A stretch of DNA of 64,000 nucleotides from an uncultured delta proteobacterium (GTDB lineage: Bacteria; Myxococcota_A; Polyangia; Polyangiales; Polyangiaceae): assembly GCA_903892415.1 (NCBI GenBank), contig CAITIQ010000317.1:1-64000 (forward strand). The letters are read 5' to 3'. Shown piece by piece: positions 55,005 to 63,962 of this stretch (position 1 is its first letter; each line of letters starts with the position of its first letter). The position numbers and the translations under genes are program-made. The notes beneath the pieces were generated by a model that saw nothing but the letters and a program-made list of their open reading frames with translations, did no database searches and had not been told where the DNA came from.

Positions 55005-55745
55005 CTACGTCTCGCTCGGCTCCGCCATGGCGACTCGGCTCGAGACCGGCGTGTTGCCGTTGATCGAACCGACCACGAACGAGGTAACGAGCTCGATGCC
55101 GACGTGATTGTCTCCGCCCTCGGGCAGAATCACGTGCGCGTAGCGCTTGGACGGCTCCACGAACATCAGGTGCATCGGGCGGACCGAGCGATAGTATTGG
55201 TCGCGCACCGATTCGAAGGTGCGCCCGCGTTTCTCGATGTCACGGCGAATGCGGCGAAAGGCTCGGATGTCGGCGTCGGTGTCGACGTAGATGCGCACGT
55301 CCATCTCGGCGCGAAGCGCCTCCTCGACGAAGACGAGGATGCCCTCGATGATGATGACCCGGGTGGGACTCACGCGGCGGGTCTGCTCGGAGCGGCGGTG
55401 GTTCTTGAAGTCGTAAATCGGCGTCTCGACCTCCTCGCCTGCGCGAAGGCGACGCACGTGCTCGACCAACAGCTCGGTCTCGAGCGAGTCCGGATGATCG
55501 AAGTTGAGCTGGCAGCGGTCTTCGTACGAGAGATCCTGCCGATCGCGGTAGTAGGCGTCGTGCTCGAGCACCGCTACGTCGCGGGTCAGCGGCCGGCCAC
55601 TTCCTTCATCCCCAGTGAGCACTTGGCTGCGGATGCGATTGGCCACGGTTGTCTTGCCAGACCCGCTGCCACCGGCAATGCCGATGACCACTGGACGAAA
55701 ACTGGCAGAATTTGCACGAGTTGGGTCGGCGTCGCTGAGTTTCAC
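55005..55745 (-). CDS. udk: Uridine kinase
   Basis: Phosphorylates uridine (and cytidine) to the monophosphate in pyrimidine salvage. 246 residues from GTG 55745. The P-loop is GIAGGSGSGKTTVA. Family blocks EHDAYYRD, NFDHPDSLETELL, PIYDFKNHRRSEQT and VIIIEGILVF are present. The C-terminus (YAHVILPEGGDNHVGIELV) is normal. Divergent from the kinase gene at 55802 with 56 bp between. Confidence 0.94.
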   Translation of the reverse strand: MKLSDADPTRANSASFRPVVIGIAGGSGSGKTTVANRIRSQVLTGDEGSGRPLTRDVAVLEHDAYYRDRQDLSYEDRCQLNFDHPDSLETELLVEHVRRLRAGEEVETPIYDFKNHRRSEQTRRVSPTRVIIIEGILVFVEEALRAEMDVRIYVDTDADIRAFRRIRRDIEKRGRTFESVRDQYYRSVRPMHLMFVEPSKRYAHVILPEGGDNHVGIELVTSFVVGSINGNTPVSSRVAMAEPSET

Positions 55746-55801
55746 CGGGGTCGCACGCTAGCACCCAAGGAACGCAATGTGTCTGCTATGTTCCGGCGTC
55801 C

Positions 55802-57652
55802 ATGGACTTCGTCCCCGGCGCGGCCATCGCGGGAAAGTACCGCCTCAAACAGCTCGTTGGTGCGGGTGGCATGGGCGAGGTGTGGTCCGCTGAGGACATC
55901 CAGAAGCGGTCCAAGGTCGCGCTCAAGCACCTATTGCCGACCGCGGCGAAGCACCATGAAGTGGTCGCGCGGTTCAAACGTGAGGCCTATCTCCTCGGCA
56001 AGCTCGAGAGCCCCTACGTCGCGAAGGTTCGTGATTTCTTCGATGACGAGACGTTCGGCCTGGTGCTGGTCATGGACTTCATCGAGGGCCCTAGCCTGGC
56101 GTCGACACTCGAGGAGCGCACCCTAACGATCGAAGAAGCGATCGATCTTTCGGTGGACCTCCTGTGCGCGCTTTCGGATTTGCACGGGGCAAACATCGTT
56201 CACCGCGATCTCAAGCCCGGCAACATCATCATGCGACCGATGCCCGACGGCAGCACCCGCGCGATGGTGGTGGATTTCGGCATCTCGCGCTTGATCCCGT
56301 CGCAAGGAGAAGAGGTGACGGGGATCACCCGCGCCAACATCGCGCTCGGCACCGTGGAGTATATGGCGCCGGAGCAGATCTTGAACTCGCGCGATGTGAC
56401 GGCGGTTACCGATCTGTACGCGGTGGGAATCATTCTTTTCCGCGCGGTGAAAGGTCATCACGCCTTCGGCGAGCGCCGCGGGGAAGAGCTGGCTCGGGCG
56501 AAGTTGATTGAGGACGCTCCGGCGCTCACGTCGTCGCGGAAAGACGAGCTTGCGACGGGGCTGATCGCGATGGTCGCGCGGGCGCTGAAGAAGAAGCCGT
56601 CGCAGCGCTACGCAAGCGCGGCCGAGATGCTGCAGGTCGCGAAGGCGTTGCAAGTTCGGGCGCAAGAGCTGGCGGAGCTCGAGGACACAACCACCGACGG
56701 TGGAAGAACCGCGGTGAAGCTCGCGCCGGTCAACCTTCAGGCCGAGCGTCCGCGTCCACCGAACCCGCGCCCCGCTGCAGGTCGTCCAGCTTCGACGGCG
56801 CCAGCCGCCGCCCCACCGAAAGCGGCGTCGCCCGCTGCCAGCAGCGCGCCCGGGGCGAAACCACAGGTTCGAGCCGACCAGCCGAGCAACGGGTCGCTCG
56901 CGCCAGAGGCGACACGCGCAACCAGCTCCAAAGAAGAAGCGCCAGTCGTTGCCCGACCTTCTGCGCCGCGGGCGCCGCTGTCCTCCGTCCCGGAGATCCT
57001 TCCGATCGGTCGGGCTCCCGCGGAATCGCGCCCAGCGCCGCGAGCACCACTGCCGTCCTTTGGCGACGGAGCGCTGCCGGACTTTGAGCCGCGCCGCTCG
57101 CTGCCCGAGATCAGCGCTCATTCGATGGCCGCCGCTCAGGCTCCGGCCGCACCGCCGCCAGCGCCGCCCGCCGCCGATGAGCGCCGCGGAGTGGTTCTGC
57201 CGGTGGGCATGCTCGTGCTTGGCTTTGTCACCACCTTGGCGGTGGGCGCAGTACTCGGGTTGGCAGTTGCTCCGCGCGCACCCGCCGAATGTGAGCCGGC
57301 GGCCACGTCGGCGCCCGCCCCTAGCGAGGCGGTCGGAGAATGCAAACCAACTGCGACCCAAGCCCCAGCGCTGACCGCGACGGCCTCGGCCGATCCAGCG
57401 GACTCATTCGAGATCGTTGAGACGCCTTCGGCAGCTCCCTCGACCAAAGCCTCGGCCAAGGCGAGCTCCAAGCCGGTGGTCAGCAGCAAGCCCGTTACCA
57501 CGACCGCGCCAACCGCCGCTCCCGCCACTCCAACCGCGACGGCGACGTCGGCGCCAGCTCCGACCGCGACTGGCGCGCCGACGGCTGCTGCGACCGCGAC
57601 GACGACTAGCCCTCCGACCAAACCGCCGGTGCCTCCGGTCGACGGGCTTTGA
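55802..57652 (+). CDS. Transmembrane Ser/Thr protein kinase
   Basis: 616 residues. The Hanks-type kinase domain spans about residues 10-285, with Gly-loop LVGAGGMGEVW, Lys in VALKHLL, catalytic loop IVHRDLKPGNIIM, VVDFGIS in place of DFGLA, and APE in YMAPEQIL. All catalytic residues are present. A Pro/Ala-rich linker (about 310-455) leads to one TM segment (about 462-485: VGMLVLGFVTTLAVGAVLGLAVA). An Ala/Thr/Pro-rich extracytoplasmic tail without a recognised fold follows. 47 bp downstream lies a gene for an FHA-PP2C phosphatase, the natural counter-enzyme. Confidence 0.9.
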   Translation: MDFVPGAAIAGKYRLKQLVGAGGMGEVWSAEDIQKRSKVALKHLLPTAAKHHEVVARFKREAYLLGKLESPYVAKVRDFFDDETFGLVLVMDFIEGPSLASTLEERTLTIEEAIDLSVDLLCALSDLHGANIVHRDLKPGNIIMRPMPDGSTRAMVVDFGISRLIPSQGEEVTGITRANIALGTVEYMAPEQILNSRDVTAVTDLYAVGIILFRAVKGHHAFGERRGEELARAKLIEDAPALTSSRKDELATGLIAMVARALKKKPSQRYASAAEMLQVAKALQVRAQELAELEDTTTDGGRTAVKLAPVNLQAERPRPPNPRPAAGRPASTAPAAAPPKAASPAASSAPGAKPQVRADQPSNGSLAPEATRATSSKEEAPVVARPSAPRAPLSSVPEILPIGRAPAESRPAPRAPLPSFGDGALPDFEPRRSLPEISAHSMAAAQAPAAPPPAPPAADERRGVVLPVGMLVLGFVTTLAVGAVLGLAVAPRAPAECEPAATSAPAPSEAVGECKPTATQAPALTATASADPADSFEIVETPSAAPSTKASAKASSKPVVSSKPVTTTAPTAAPATPTATATSAPAPTATGAPTAAATATTTSPPTKPPVPPVDGL

Positions 57653-57699
57653 TCCCTTTCCCCTCAGAATAAATCAAGGATCGGTTAAGGTCGTCGGCG

Positions 57700-59373
57700 A
57701 TGGCATGGCTCGTCGCACTCGACGGCGGCTTCTCCGGCAAGCGTTTCGTTCTTGAAACGACGTTCCTGGTCGGGCGCGGACCGTTCAACCACTTGGTGCT
57801 CGATGACTCAACGATCTCGAGGCAGCACGCCAAAGTTGCGCCGGAGGGAGGCACGCACGTCGCCTATGACCTCGGCAGCGCCAACGGGACGTTCGTCAAT
57901 AACCAGCTGATCAAGCGGCAAGTACTCAGTGCCGGCGACGAAGTTCGTTTCGGCCCGTTTCGCTTCCGCTTCGAGGTGGCCTTCAATGAAGACCTGGCGC
58001 TGCGCGGGCGCGGAAAGGTGGAGGAGGTAACAAGGCTCGGGTTCGAGGTGCCTTCCAAGATCGTCGGTGAAGTTGACGCACAGTCGAATCACACCCTGAT
58101 CGCGACCGGTGGTTTGGCCGAGCTCGAAGAGTCGGAACGAAGGCTTCGAACGCTGTTTTCGTTCGTTCACGCGATCGCCGCGACGCTCGACGCTGATGCG
58201 CTGCTCAACTTGATCGTCGCTAACTTGTTTGAGGCCTTTCCGCGTGCTCGAGTCGCTGCGGTCTACACGCTGGATGAGCCCACGGGGGCGATGGAGCCTC
58301 TGCGGACCGAGCAGCGTGAGGGCGGCGTGTTGCCGAGTTCGCCGCTCCCGGCCGAGCTTTACACCGAGCTCGTCATGCGCGGAAAGGCACTGCTCTCGGT
58401 GCCGTTCTCGCTCGATATGGGCGAGGAGATGCTCGAGTCTGGACCGCGCTCAAAGCGTGCCGATGCGATGGTGATGCATGCCCCGATGGTCTACCGCGGC
58501 AACGTGCTCGGGGTGCTCAACGTGCGCGGCGAACCGGGGGAGACCTTCTCGCAAGGGGACCTTGATTTGCTCGCGGCGCTGGCTTCGCACACGGGCATCG
58601 CCCTGCAGAACGCTCGCCTTCACCAGCAGTCGTTGGTGCAACAAAGGTTGCAACGCGATCTCACCGTGGCGCAGCAGATTCAGAAGAGCTTCTTGCCCTT
58701 GAGTTTGCCGCGTCCACCCGGCATTTCATTCAACGCCGACTACAAGCCGGCGCTGGCCATCGGCGGGGATTTTTACGATGTCTTTTGGCTGACCCACGAT
58801 CGCATTGGCTGCACGATCGGAGACGTCTCCGGGAAGGGCGTTTCCGCCGCGTTGGTCATGGCGCGGGTCTCGAGCGATTTGCGCACTGCGCTCGTGACCG
58901 AAGCAACGCCGGCGCTGGCCATGGCGCAGGCGAATCGAGAGCTGTGCGCGCGCGGGCAACACGATATCTTCGTCACGGCTGTGGCGCTCGTGCTCGAGGT
59001 TTCGACGCGCAAGGTGACGCTGGCCAACGCGGGTCATATGCCCCCCTACGTTCGACAGCGCGAAGAGGGCCGGCTGCTACGCATCGACGCCGGGGCCAGC
59101 TCTCCATTGGGCCTCTTCGCTGACCTACCCTTCGTCGAAACGACGATTCAACTGCAGTCGGGAGATGCGTTGGTGTTAACCACCGACGGCGTGCACGAGG
59201 CCACCAACACGCGCGAGGAACAGCTGGGGTTCGAGGGCGTCGAACGGGCCCTCGCTGGCGGCTCGAGTGAGGCGGCGGCGCTCGCTGCGCGGCTGCTTGC
59301 CGCGGTGAAAGCTCATGCCGCGGGTTGCGACCAATACGACGATTTGACGTTGCTGATCTGCGGAGTCGAATGA
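57700..59373 (+). CDS. FHA-GAF-PP2C (SpoIIE-type) phosphatase
   Basis: 557 residues. The N-terminal FHA domain has VGRGPFNHLVLDDSTISRQHA and LGSANGTFVNN, the phosphothreonine-binding residues. A GAF domain occupies about 145-320 (HAIAATLDADALLNLIVANLF, GVLNVRGEPGETFSQGDLDLLAALASHTG). The C-terminal SpoIIE/PP2C phosphatase has IGGDFYDVF, GDVSGKGVSAALVMA and VLTTDGVHEATN, with its metal-binding aspartates. It would bind phosphorylated Thr through FHA and dephosphorylate a partner, probably with the kinase encoded just upstream. Its TGA overlaps the start of the MscS gene as ATGA, a sign of coupled expression. Confidence 0.9.
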   Translation: MAWLVALDGGFSGKRFVLETTFLVGRGPFNHLVLDDSTISRQHAKVAPEGGTHVAYDLGSANGTFVNNQLIKRQVLSAGDEVRFGPFRFRFEVAFNEDLALRGRGKVEEVTRLGFEVPSKIVGEVDAQSNHTLIATGGLAELEESERRLRTLFSFVHAIAATLDADALLNLIVANLFEAFPRARVAAVYTLDEPTGAMEPLRTEQREGGVLPSSPLPAELYTELVMRGKALLSVPFSLDMGEEMLESGPRSKRADAMVMHAPMVYRGNVLGVLNVRGEPGETFSQGDLDLLAALASHTGIALQNARLHQQSLVQQRLQRDLTVAQQIQKSFLPLSLPRPPGISFNADYKPALAIGGDFYDVFWLTHDRIGCTIGDVSGKGVSAALVMARVSSDLRTALVTEATPALAMAQANRELCARGQHDIFVTAVALVLEVSTRKVTLANAGHMPPYVRQREEGRLLRIDAGASSPLGLFADLPFVETTIQLQSGDALVLTTDGVHEATNTREEQLGFEGVERALAGGSSEAAALAARLLAAVKAHAAGCDQYDDLTLLICGVE

Positions 59374-61049
59374 TGCGGCGAGGAGTTTGGCTCTGCTCCT
59401 GGGCCATCGCGCTCGGGGCTTTGGTGGCGATCCCGACGCAGACGGTCTTTGGTCAGACCGCTACCGCCTCGGCCGAGGTGAAGCCGCCCAAGCCGGCCAG
59501 CAGTAGCAGCAGCGCAAGCGCTTCGGTCAAGGTAGCCGACCCCGCAACCGTCTCGACGCCACGACGCAGTTTGAGCGCCTTTTTGCGCGCCTGCGAAGCG
59601 AAGGACTTCGTCAAGGCGGCCGAGTTCTTGGATCTGCGGGGGCTACCGCGAGGTAAGGACACACGCGAGGGCCCCGAGCTCGCCGCTCTGCTCCACCGCA
59701 TCATCGTCACGCGCATCAACGTCGACTTCGAGGAGCTCCCCGATGAACCTGCGCCGAGCACGATCGGCAGCGAGGGACTGACCCTCGATCGCCTCGACGT
59801 CGAGGACAGCTCGCACTCGATTGTGCTCGTGCCGGTCAAGTTGCCCACCGGCGAAACGCGTTGGCAGTTCTCCCGCTCCACGGTGGCCTCGATCCGTCCC
59901 GTCTTCGAGGCGACACAGAAGCGCGTGGTCGAGGAGGCCGTTCCGGCCTGGTTGAAGCAGCGGACGTACGTATTTCTGTATCTGTGGCAGTGGCTCGGAT
60001 TGCTGCTCGCGGCGGGGTTCTCGTACCTGATCGGTCGGGTCTTTGGCGGGCTGACGACGCGACTGGCTACGCGTGCGCTCAGCTCGGTGTGGAGCGGGGC
60101 CGCGGTCAGTGTTCGCTCCCTCGCGCGGCCAGCGCGGCTCGCGCTCGCTACTGCGGCCTTTCAGCTGGGCCTGCCGTTTCTGCTACTGCCCGCGCAATTT
60201 GCGGCCTTCTTCGAGCGTGCTTCCTCGATTCTGTACGTGATCGCCGCGGCGTGGAGCGCGGTGCTGCTGGTGCGAGTGGCCACGCAAGCGTGGGAAGAGC
60301 GCCTTCCGGAAGACACGCAAGGTGAGCACGATAACCGCGCCCTGCTCACGCGGCTGACGATGGTGCGTCGCATCGCGACCGTGGTGGTCACGCTGGTCGC
60401 CGCTGGCGTGATCCTGCTGCAGTTCGAGATCGTACGGAACGTTGGGCTTTCACTGCTGGCTTCAGCAGGTATCGCCGGCGTCCTTGTCGGCATCGCGGCG
60501 CAGCGGACGCTCTCGGGGCTGATCGCTGGGGTCGAACTTTCGATCACGCAACCGGTGCGCATCGGCGACACCGTGGTCTTTCGGCCGGGGGAGGTGGGGA
60601 CCGTGGAGCACGTGTTCTTCACCTACGTCGTCGTGCGTTTGTGGGACGATCGACGCTTGATCGTGCCGGTCACGCGCGTGATGTCGGAGCCGTTCGAGAA
60701 CTGGACGCGCAGCGGCTCGGACTTGCTTGCGCCGGTGGACATCTACGCCGATCTCGAGGTGCCCGTCGGGCCGTTGCGCGAGGCGTTCGAGAAGTTGTGC
60801 CAGCAAAGCAAACTTTGGGATCAGCGCAGCTCGGTCGTGGAGGTCGTCGAGATGACCGACCGCGTGCTCAAGATTCGCGGGACGGCCTCGGTTGACGCTG
60901 CGTCCAAGGCGTACGCCCTCAAGTGCGAACTGCGCGAGGGCTGGGTCAACTTTCTCCGCGAACTCGAGGGTGGGCGTTACCTGCCGCTAACCCGGGTGCG
61001 CTCGCTGGAAGCGGAATCAGAAGAGGAGACGAAGCCGGTCGCGCGTTGA
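59370..61049 (+). CDS. MscS-family mechanosensitive channel
   Basis: About 559 residues from ATG 59370, which overlaps the phosphatase stop (ATG 59373 is also possible). There is a signal-like N-terminus, then a Ser/Ala-rich stretch and a periplasmic alpha/beta domain of about 150 residues. Four or five TM segments follow (LGLLLAAGFSYLIGRVF, LGLPFLLLPAQFAAFF, ILYVIAAAWSAVLLV, ATVVVTLVAAGVILLQF). The MscS pore helix and beta domain come last (AGIAGVLVGIAAQRTLSGLIAGVEL, VRIGDTVVF, VRLWDDRRLIVP). Family members release solutes when membrane tension rises. The large periplasmic N-terminal domain suggests ligand or envelope sensing. Confidence 0.88.
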   Translation: MMRRGVWLCSWAIALGALVAIPTQTVFGQTATASAEVKPPKPASSSSSASASVKVADPATVSTPRRSLSAFLRACEAKDFVKAAEFLDLRGLPRGKDTREGPELAALLHRIIVTRINVDFEELPDEPAPSTIGSEGLTLDRLDVEDSSHSIVLVPVKLPTGETRWQFSRSTVASIRPVFEATQKRVVEEAVPAWLKQRTYVFLYLWQWLGLLLAAGFSYLIGRVFGGLTTRLATRALSSVWSGAAVSVRSLARPARLALATAAFQLGLPFLLLPAQFAAFFERASSILYVIAAAWSAVLLVRVATQAWEERLPEDTQGEHDNRALLTRLTMVRRIATVVVTLVAAGVILLQFEIVRNVGLSLLASAGIAGVLVGIAAQRTLSGLIAGVELSITQPVRIGDTVVFRPGEVGTVEHVFFTYVVVRLWDDRRLIVPVTRVMSEPFENWTRSGSDLLAPVDIYADLEVPVGPLREAFEKLCQQSKLWDQRSSVVEVVEMTDRVLKIRGTASVDAASKAYALKCELREGWVNFLRELEGGRYLPLTRVRSLEAESEEETKPVAR

Positions 61050-61352
61050 CTTGGTGCAGCGGGCCATGCGGGGGAGCCAAAACAATCGAGGCTGCTTCGC
61101 GCTGGTACTGAACCCATGCGTCGTGCCTGGTCGGCGAGGCGCGCTTCCGCTCGGCATTGGGCGCCGATGGAGGCGAACCAGTTTGCCAACTCCGGCGGGG
61201 CTTCCGGCTCGGGCTGGCTCATTTCGATGTTGTCGTTGGCGGCGACAGCGAGGACCACCGAACGTCGAGCCGACGGTCGTGTCACTTCGTCTTCGTCAGC
61301 CGTTTCCACGAGGGGTTCCTACGCGATGAGACGCCACTTCTTCCCGCTGAAG
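61050..61352. other. 303-bp gap between convergent MscS and ATP-grasp genes
   Basis: No gene can be supported with confidence. Several short overlapping frames exist; the best is a minus-strand frame 61309-60977 (about 110 codons, product starting METADEDEVTRPSARR), which has fair third-position GC in its middle part but runs into the end of the MscS gene. No hairpin with a T-run and no repeat were noticed. Confidence 0.5.
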
Positions 61353-62234
61353 TCAAGCAAGGTCGGGCCTTTGCCCAGCCATCCCAATCGCCCAGGCCAT
61401 TGAATATCGGGCGTTCACCTCGCAACGCGCGCAGAATTGGACCTGTGAGTGAGCTTGTTCCGTCGAAGTCAGGTAACTGAAGCCGTCGACGCCCAACGGC
61501 CCGCGATACCCCGCCGCGAGCAGGGCCTCGGCTGCGCGCCACAGCTGCTCACGCAGGGCGCTTACGTAGTCTGAACGCATGCTCGGGTCGCGCCTGCTCG
61601 CTTGCCAAACGCCTCCCTCGTTGAGCGTGGCTACGGTTGGCTCGCCGAGCACGATGCCGCGTTCGTCGCAGAAGCCATGCAACGAGACGTCGGACGTTCG
61701 CTCCACGTACGGTTCAATCAAGAGGCCACCTTCGTTGACGGCTTTCCGAACGAAGTTCAGGTCGCTTTCGCTGAGCCCGCCGGCCTGCGCGATGCGCCGC
61801 CCGCGTCCAGCGAAGCCGAACATTTTGCGCAACAGCAGCTTGCCACTGAAGGACCCCGCAGCGAGCGCGCGATCGGCGGCCTCATGCGAATACACGAGCT
61901 GCGCGCCGGGCAGCAAAAGTCCGAGTTGTTCGGCCGCGAAGGCGCGGCTGCTTACGCGCGCGACGACGGCGGCTGGCGGAAGATGCGAGAGATCGGCGCC
62001 GCGGGCTTCGAGCAGGGCGCGCGCGCTGGTTGTAGCGCTCCACACCATGCAACGCTTGCCGGCGAGCGATGGGCCTTCGGCTTGCGTAAGCACCTCATCG
62101 CCGCTGGGCACGAGTTCGGCAAGTCGCGCGATCAGCTCCGGCCTTTCACGGGCGATACGCGTCGGATCGTGCGGGGTCCTCGGTTGGGCCAGCTCAGTCT
62201 CGGCCTCCAGATTGAGCAGCCAGACCCGGCTCAC
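61353..62234 (-). CDS. ATP-grasp-fold enzyme, coupled to DUF455 gene
   Basis: 293 residues. ATP-grasp signatures: KLLLRKMFGFAGRGRRIAQAG (phosphate-binding loop with Lys), LIEPYVERTSDVSLHGF (hinge region), GPLGVDGFSYL and CEVNARYSMAWAIGM, with the Glu-x-Asn metal ligands. ATP-grasp enzymes ligate a carboxylate to an amine or thiol through an acyl-phosphate. The substrates here are unknown. The gene starts inside the stop of the DUF455 gene (62231-62234), so the two are one translational unit. Confidence 0.78.
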   Translation of the reverse strand: MSRVWLLNLEAETELAQPRTPHDPTRIARERPELIARLAELVPSGDEVLTQAEGPSLAGKRCMVWSATTSARALLEARGADLSHLPPAAVVARVSSRAFAAEQLGLLLPGAQLVYSHEAADRALAAGSFSGKLLLRKMFGFAGRGRRIAQAGGLSESDLNFVRKAVNEGGLLIEPYVERTSDVSLHGFCDERGIVLGEPTVATLNEGGVWQASRRDPSMRSDYVSALREQLWRAAEALLAAGYRGPLGVDGFSYLTSTEQAHSQVQFCARCEVNARYSMAWAIGMAGQRPDLA

Positions 62235-63046
62235 GAGGGCATCGGATCGCCGTCGAAGGCCGTTAGTGAATCGATGAAGGCGTCGTCGAAGCCAGCCTTC
62301 TTTCGAAGCTCCCGGTCACTGGGGACGCCGCGCATCAGGATCGGCGAAAGCGGCGGTGGAAGTGAGCGACGAAACGCCTCGAATAGCGTGTGCCCAGCGG
62401 CTAGCTCGGGCGACAATTCCCGGAACCAGGTCAGCGCGAACTTCACGTGCAGCACCTCCTCCCGCGCGACGATGGCCTGAACTCGGCCGCCCTCGAGATC
62501 CTTGGCCTGCACGAAGCGACGCGCAAAGCGCGAGGCGTGATCGAGGTTGCCGCCCTCGAAGCCGATGCCCAACGTGGCTGCGAACTCGACCTCGCTGCGG
62601 GTGCTCGGCACCCGCTCCCAAAACCAATCCCGCACCTCGAAGGCTCCCGGCTCGAAGCCGCGCGCGCGCAGGAGATCGGCGTAAAGGTTCATGTGGCGAA
62701 TCTCTTCGTGCAGGATCTTGAGGAAGCCCTGGCGCATGGCGAGCGGCGCGCCCGGAAAGGCCACCAGCGCCCAAGCGAAGAGCTCTGCGGCCTGCAGTTC
62801 ATGGTGCAAGAAGGTGTGGAGCAGCCGCGCCCTTCGCTCCTCCCCGAGCAGCTGGCTCTTGCCGGTGCTCTTTTCGCCTCGCTCGCTGCGGCGAAACTCG
62901 GGGCCTCGTCCAGGCCGAGGGCTGCGATCTGCGCTCCACCTTGGCGCGAAGTTGGCGGGGCAGGGTGGGGGAGCGAGCTTCTGCTCGAACGTGTCTGCCG
63001 CAAGGTAGGCCAGTGCCCATTGCTCGATGTTCTCCCGCGCAGCCAT
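62231..63046 (-). CDS. DUF455 ferritin-like protein
   Basis: 271 residues from ATG 63046. The diiron-type helices are HTFLHHELQAAELFAWAL, ILHEEIRHMNLYADLL, the Glu of EVEFAATLGIGFEGGNLDH and AIVAREEVLHVKFALTWF, giving Glu and Glu-x-x-His ligands. The N-terminal 75 residues are basic and variable. DUF455 members are predicted metal oxidases or hydroxylases of unknown substrate. It is cotranscribed with the ATP-grasp gene and divergent from the SGNH gene at 63145. Confidence 0.82.
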   Translation of the reverse strand: MAARENIEQWALAYLAADTFEQKLAPPPCPANFAPRWSADRSPRPGRGPEFRRSERGEKSTGKSQLLGEERRARLLHTFLHHELQAAELFAWALVAFPGAPLAMRQGFLKILHEEIRHMNLYADLLRARGFEPGAFEVRDWFWERVPSTRSEVEFAATLGIGFEGGNLDHASRFARRFVQAKDLEGGRVQAIVAREEVLHVKFALTWFRELSPELAAGHTLFEAFRRSLPPPLSPILMRGVPSDRELRKKAGFDDAFIDSLTAFDGDPMPS

Positions 63047-63144
63047 GCTGGGGTCATAGGAGAGCGCGCTTCGGGCAACAAGGTTCGCGGCGTTCGTGCG
63101 ACTGAGTTGGCCCCACGGCGAGCGCGGATTTATCGTTTTGCACC

Positions 63145-63933
63145 ATGGCTTCCCACGACGCTCTCGGTTGCTGGCTCGGTTGTCTCTTGGCCTCTGCGCT
63201 CACTGCGGCCTGCGCCCCGGCAGCGCCGACGCCGAGCGAACCGACTTCGGCTACAACGTCCGCAACGGCGACGCCTGCTAGCGCGGAGCCTACCAGCGCG
63301 CCGACTAGCGCCCCCACGGCCAATGCGAGCGCAACAGCCAAGCCTGCTGAAACCGCAGTGCACGCGGTTGCTGCTGATCCGGGGCCGCTGCCGAAGGGCC
63401 TCAAGATCCTCGTGATCGGGGATTCGTTTGCCGAGGCACTAGGCGTTGGTCTGCGCAGAAAAGAGGCCGACTTTGGGGGCAAGGCCGTCCTCCGCGGAGA
63501 AAAGGCGACCTTCATCCCCGAATGGGCCGGCCCCAAACGCGGCGTGAACCTGCTCTTGTTGCAGGAGAAGCCAGATCTCGTGGTGATCGCGCTGGGAGGC
63601 AACGAACTCGCGATCAAGACGCCGGAGATCCGAAAGCCGAAGGTTCAGGAGCTGGTGAAACTGATCGGGAACACGCCGTGCGTTTGGGTGAGTCCGCCGC
63701 TTTGGGGCAATCAGGACAACGGGCTGCTCGGCATCATCCACGACAACTCACAGCCGTGTCGTTACTTCGACTCAAACAAGCTCTCACCCGACCTGCCGCG
63801 AGGCAGCGACAAGATCCACCCAACGGCGGAGGGCCAGATGCAGTGGGCGCAGATTTTCCTCGAATGGGTGCGGAAAGAGCGTGATGTCGCGAATAAGACC
63901 TTCGCCCTCCGTCCTCGCCAGCCGGAGGAGTGA
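63145..63933 (+). CDS. SGNH/GDSL-type hydrolase lipoprotein
   Basis: 262 residues with signal peptide and lipobox ALTAAC, then a long Ala/Thr/Pro linker (about residues 25-75). The catalytic blocks are LVIGDSFAEALG (block I Ser), VIALGGNELAI (block III GxNE rather than GxND) and DKIHPTAEGQ (block V Asp-x-x-His). This indicates a periplasmic serine esterase. It resembles the lipoprotein at 12583-13797 only in family. The C-terminus is charged. The divergent 98-bp region to DUF455 should contain both promoters. Confidence 0.85.
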   Translation: MASHDALGCWLGCLLASALTAACAPAAPTPSEPTSATTSATATPASAEPTSAPTSAPTANASATAKPAETAVHAVAADPGPLPKGLKILVIGDSFAEALGVGLRRKEADFGGKAVLRGEKATFIPEWAGPKRGVNLLLLQEKPDLVVIALGGNELAIKTPEIRKPKVQELVKLIGNTPCVWVSPPLWGNQDNGLLGIIHDNSQPCRYFDSNKLSPDLPRGSDKIHPTAEGQMQWAQIFLEWVRKERDVANKTFALRPRQPEE

Positions 63934-63942
63934 ACAGAGCTC

Positions 63943-63962
63943 CCGAAACAATCGTGTTTCGG
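63943..63962 (+). terminator. Hairpin downstream of the SGNH gene
   Basis: CCGAAACA-ATCG-TGTTTCGG forms a perfect 8-bp stem with a 4-nt loop, starting 9 bp after the stop codon. No T-run follows directly, but the position fits a transcript end. Confidence 0.55.

Noticed and set aside
54966-56126. 386-codon plus-strand open frame across the uridine kinase and the start of the Ser/Thr kinase
   Set aside because: It is antisense to udk and out of frame with the kinase; both known genes have intact motifs.
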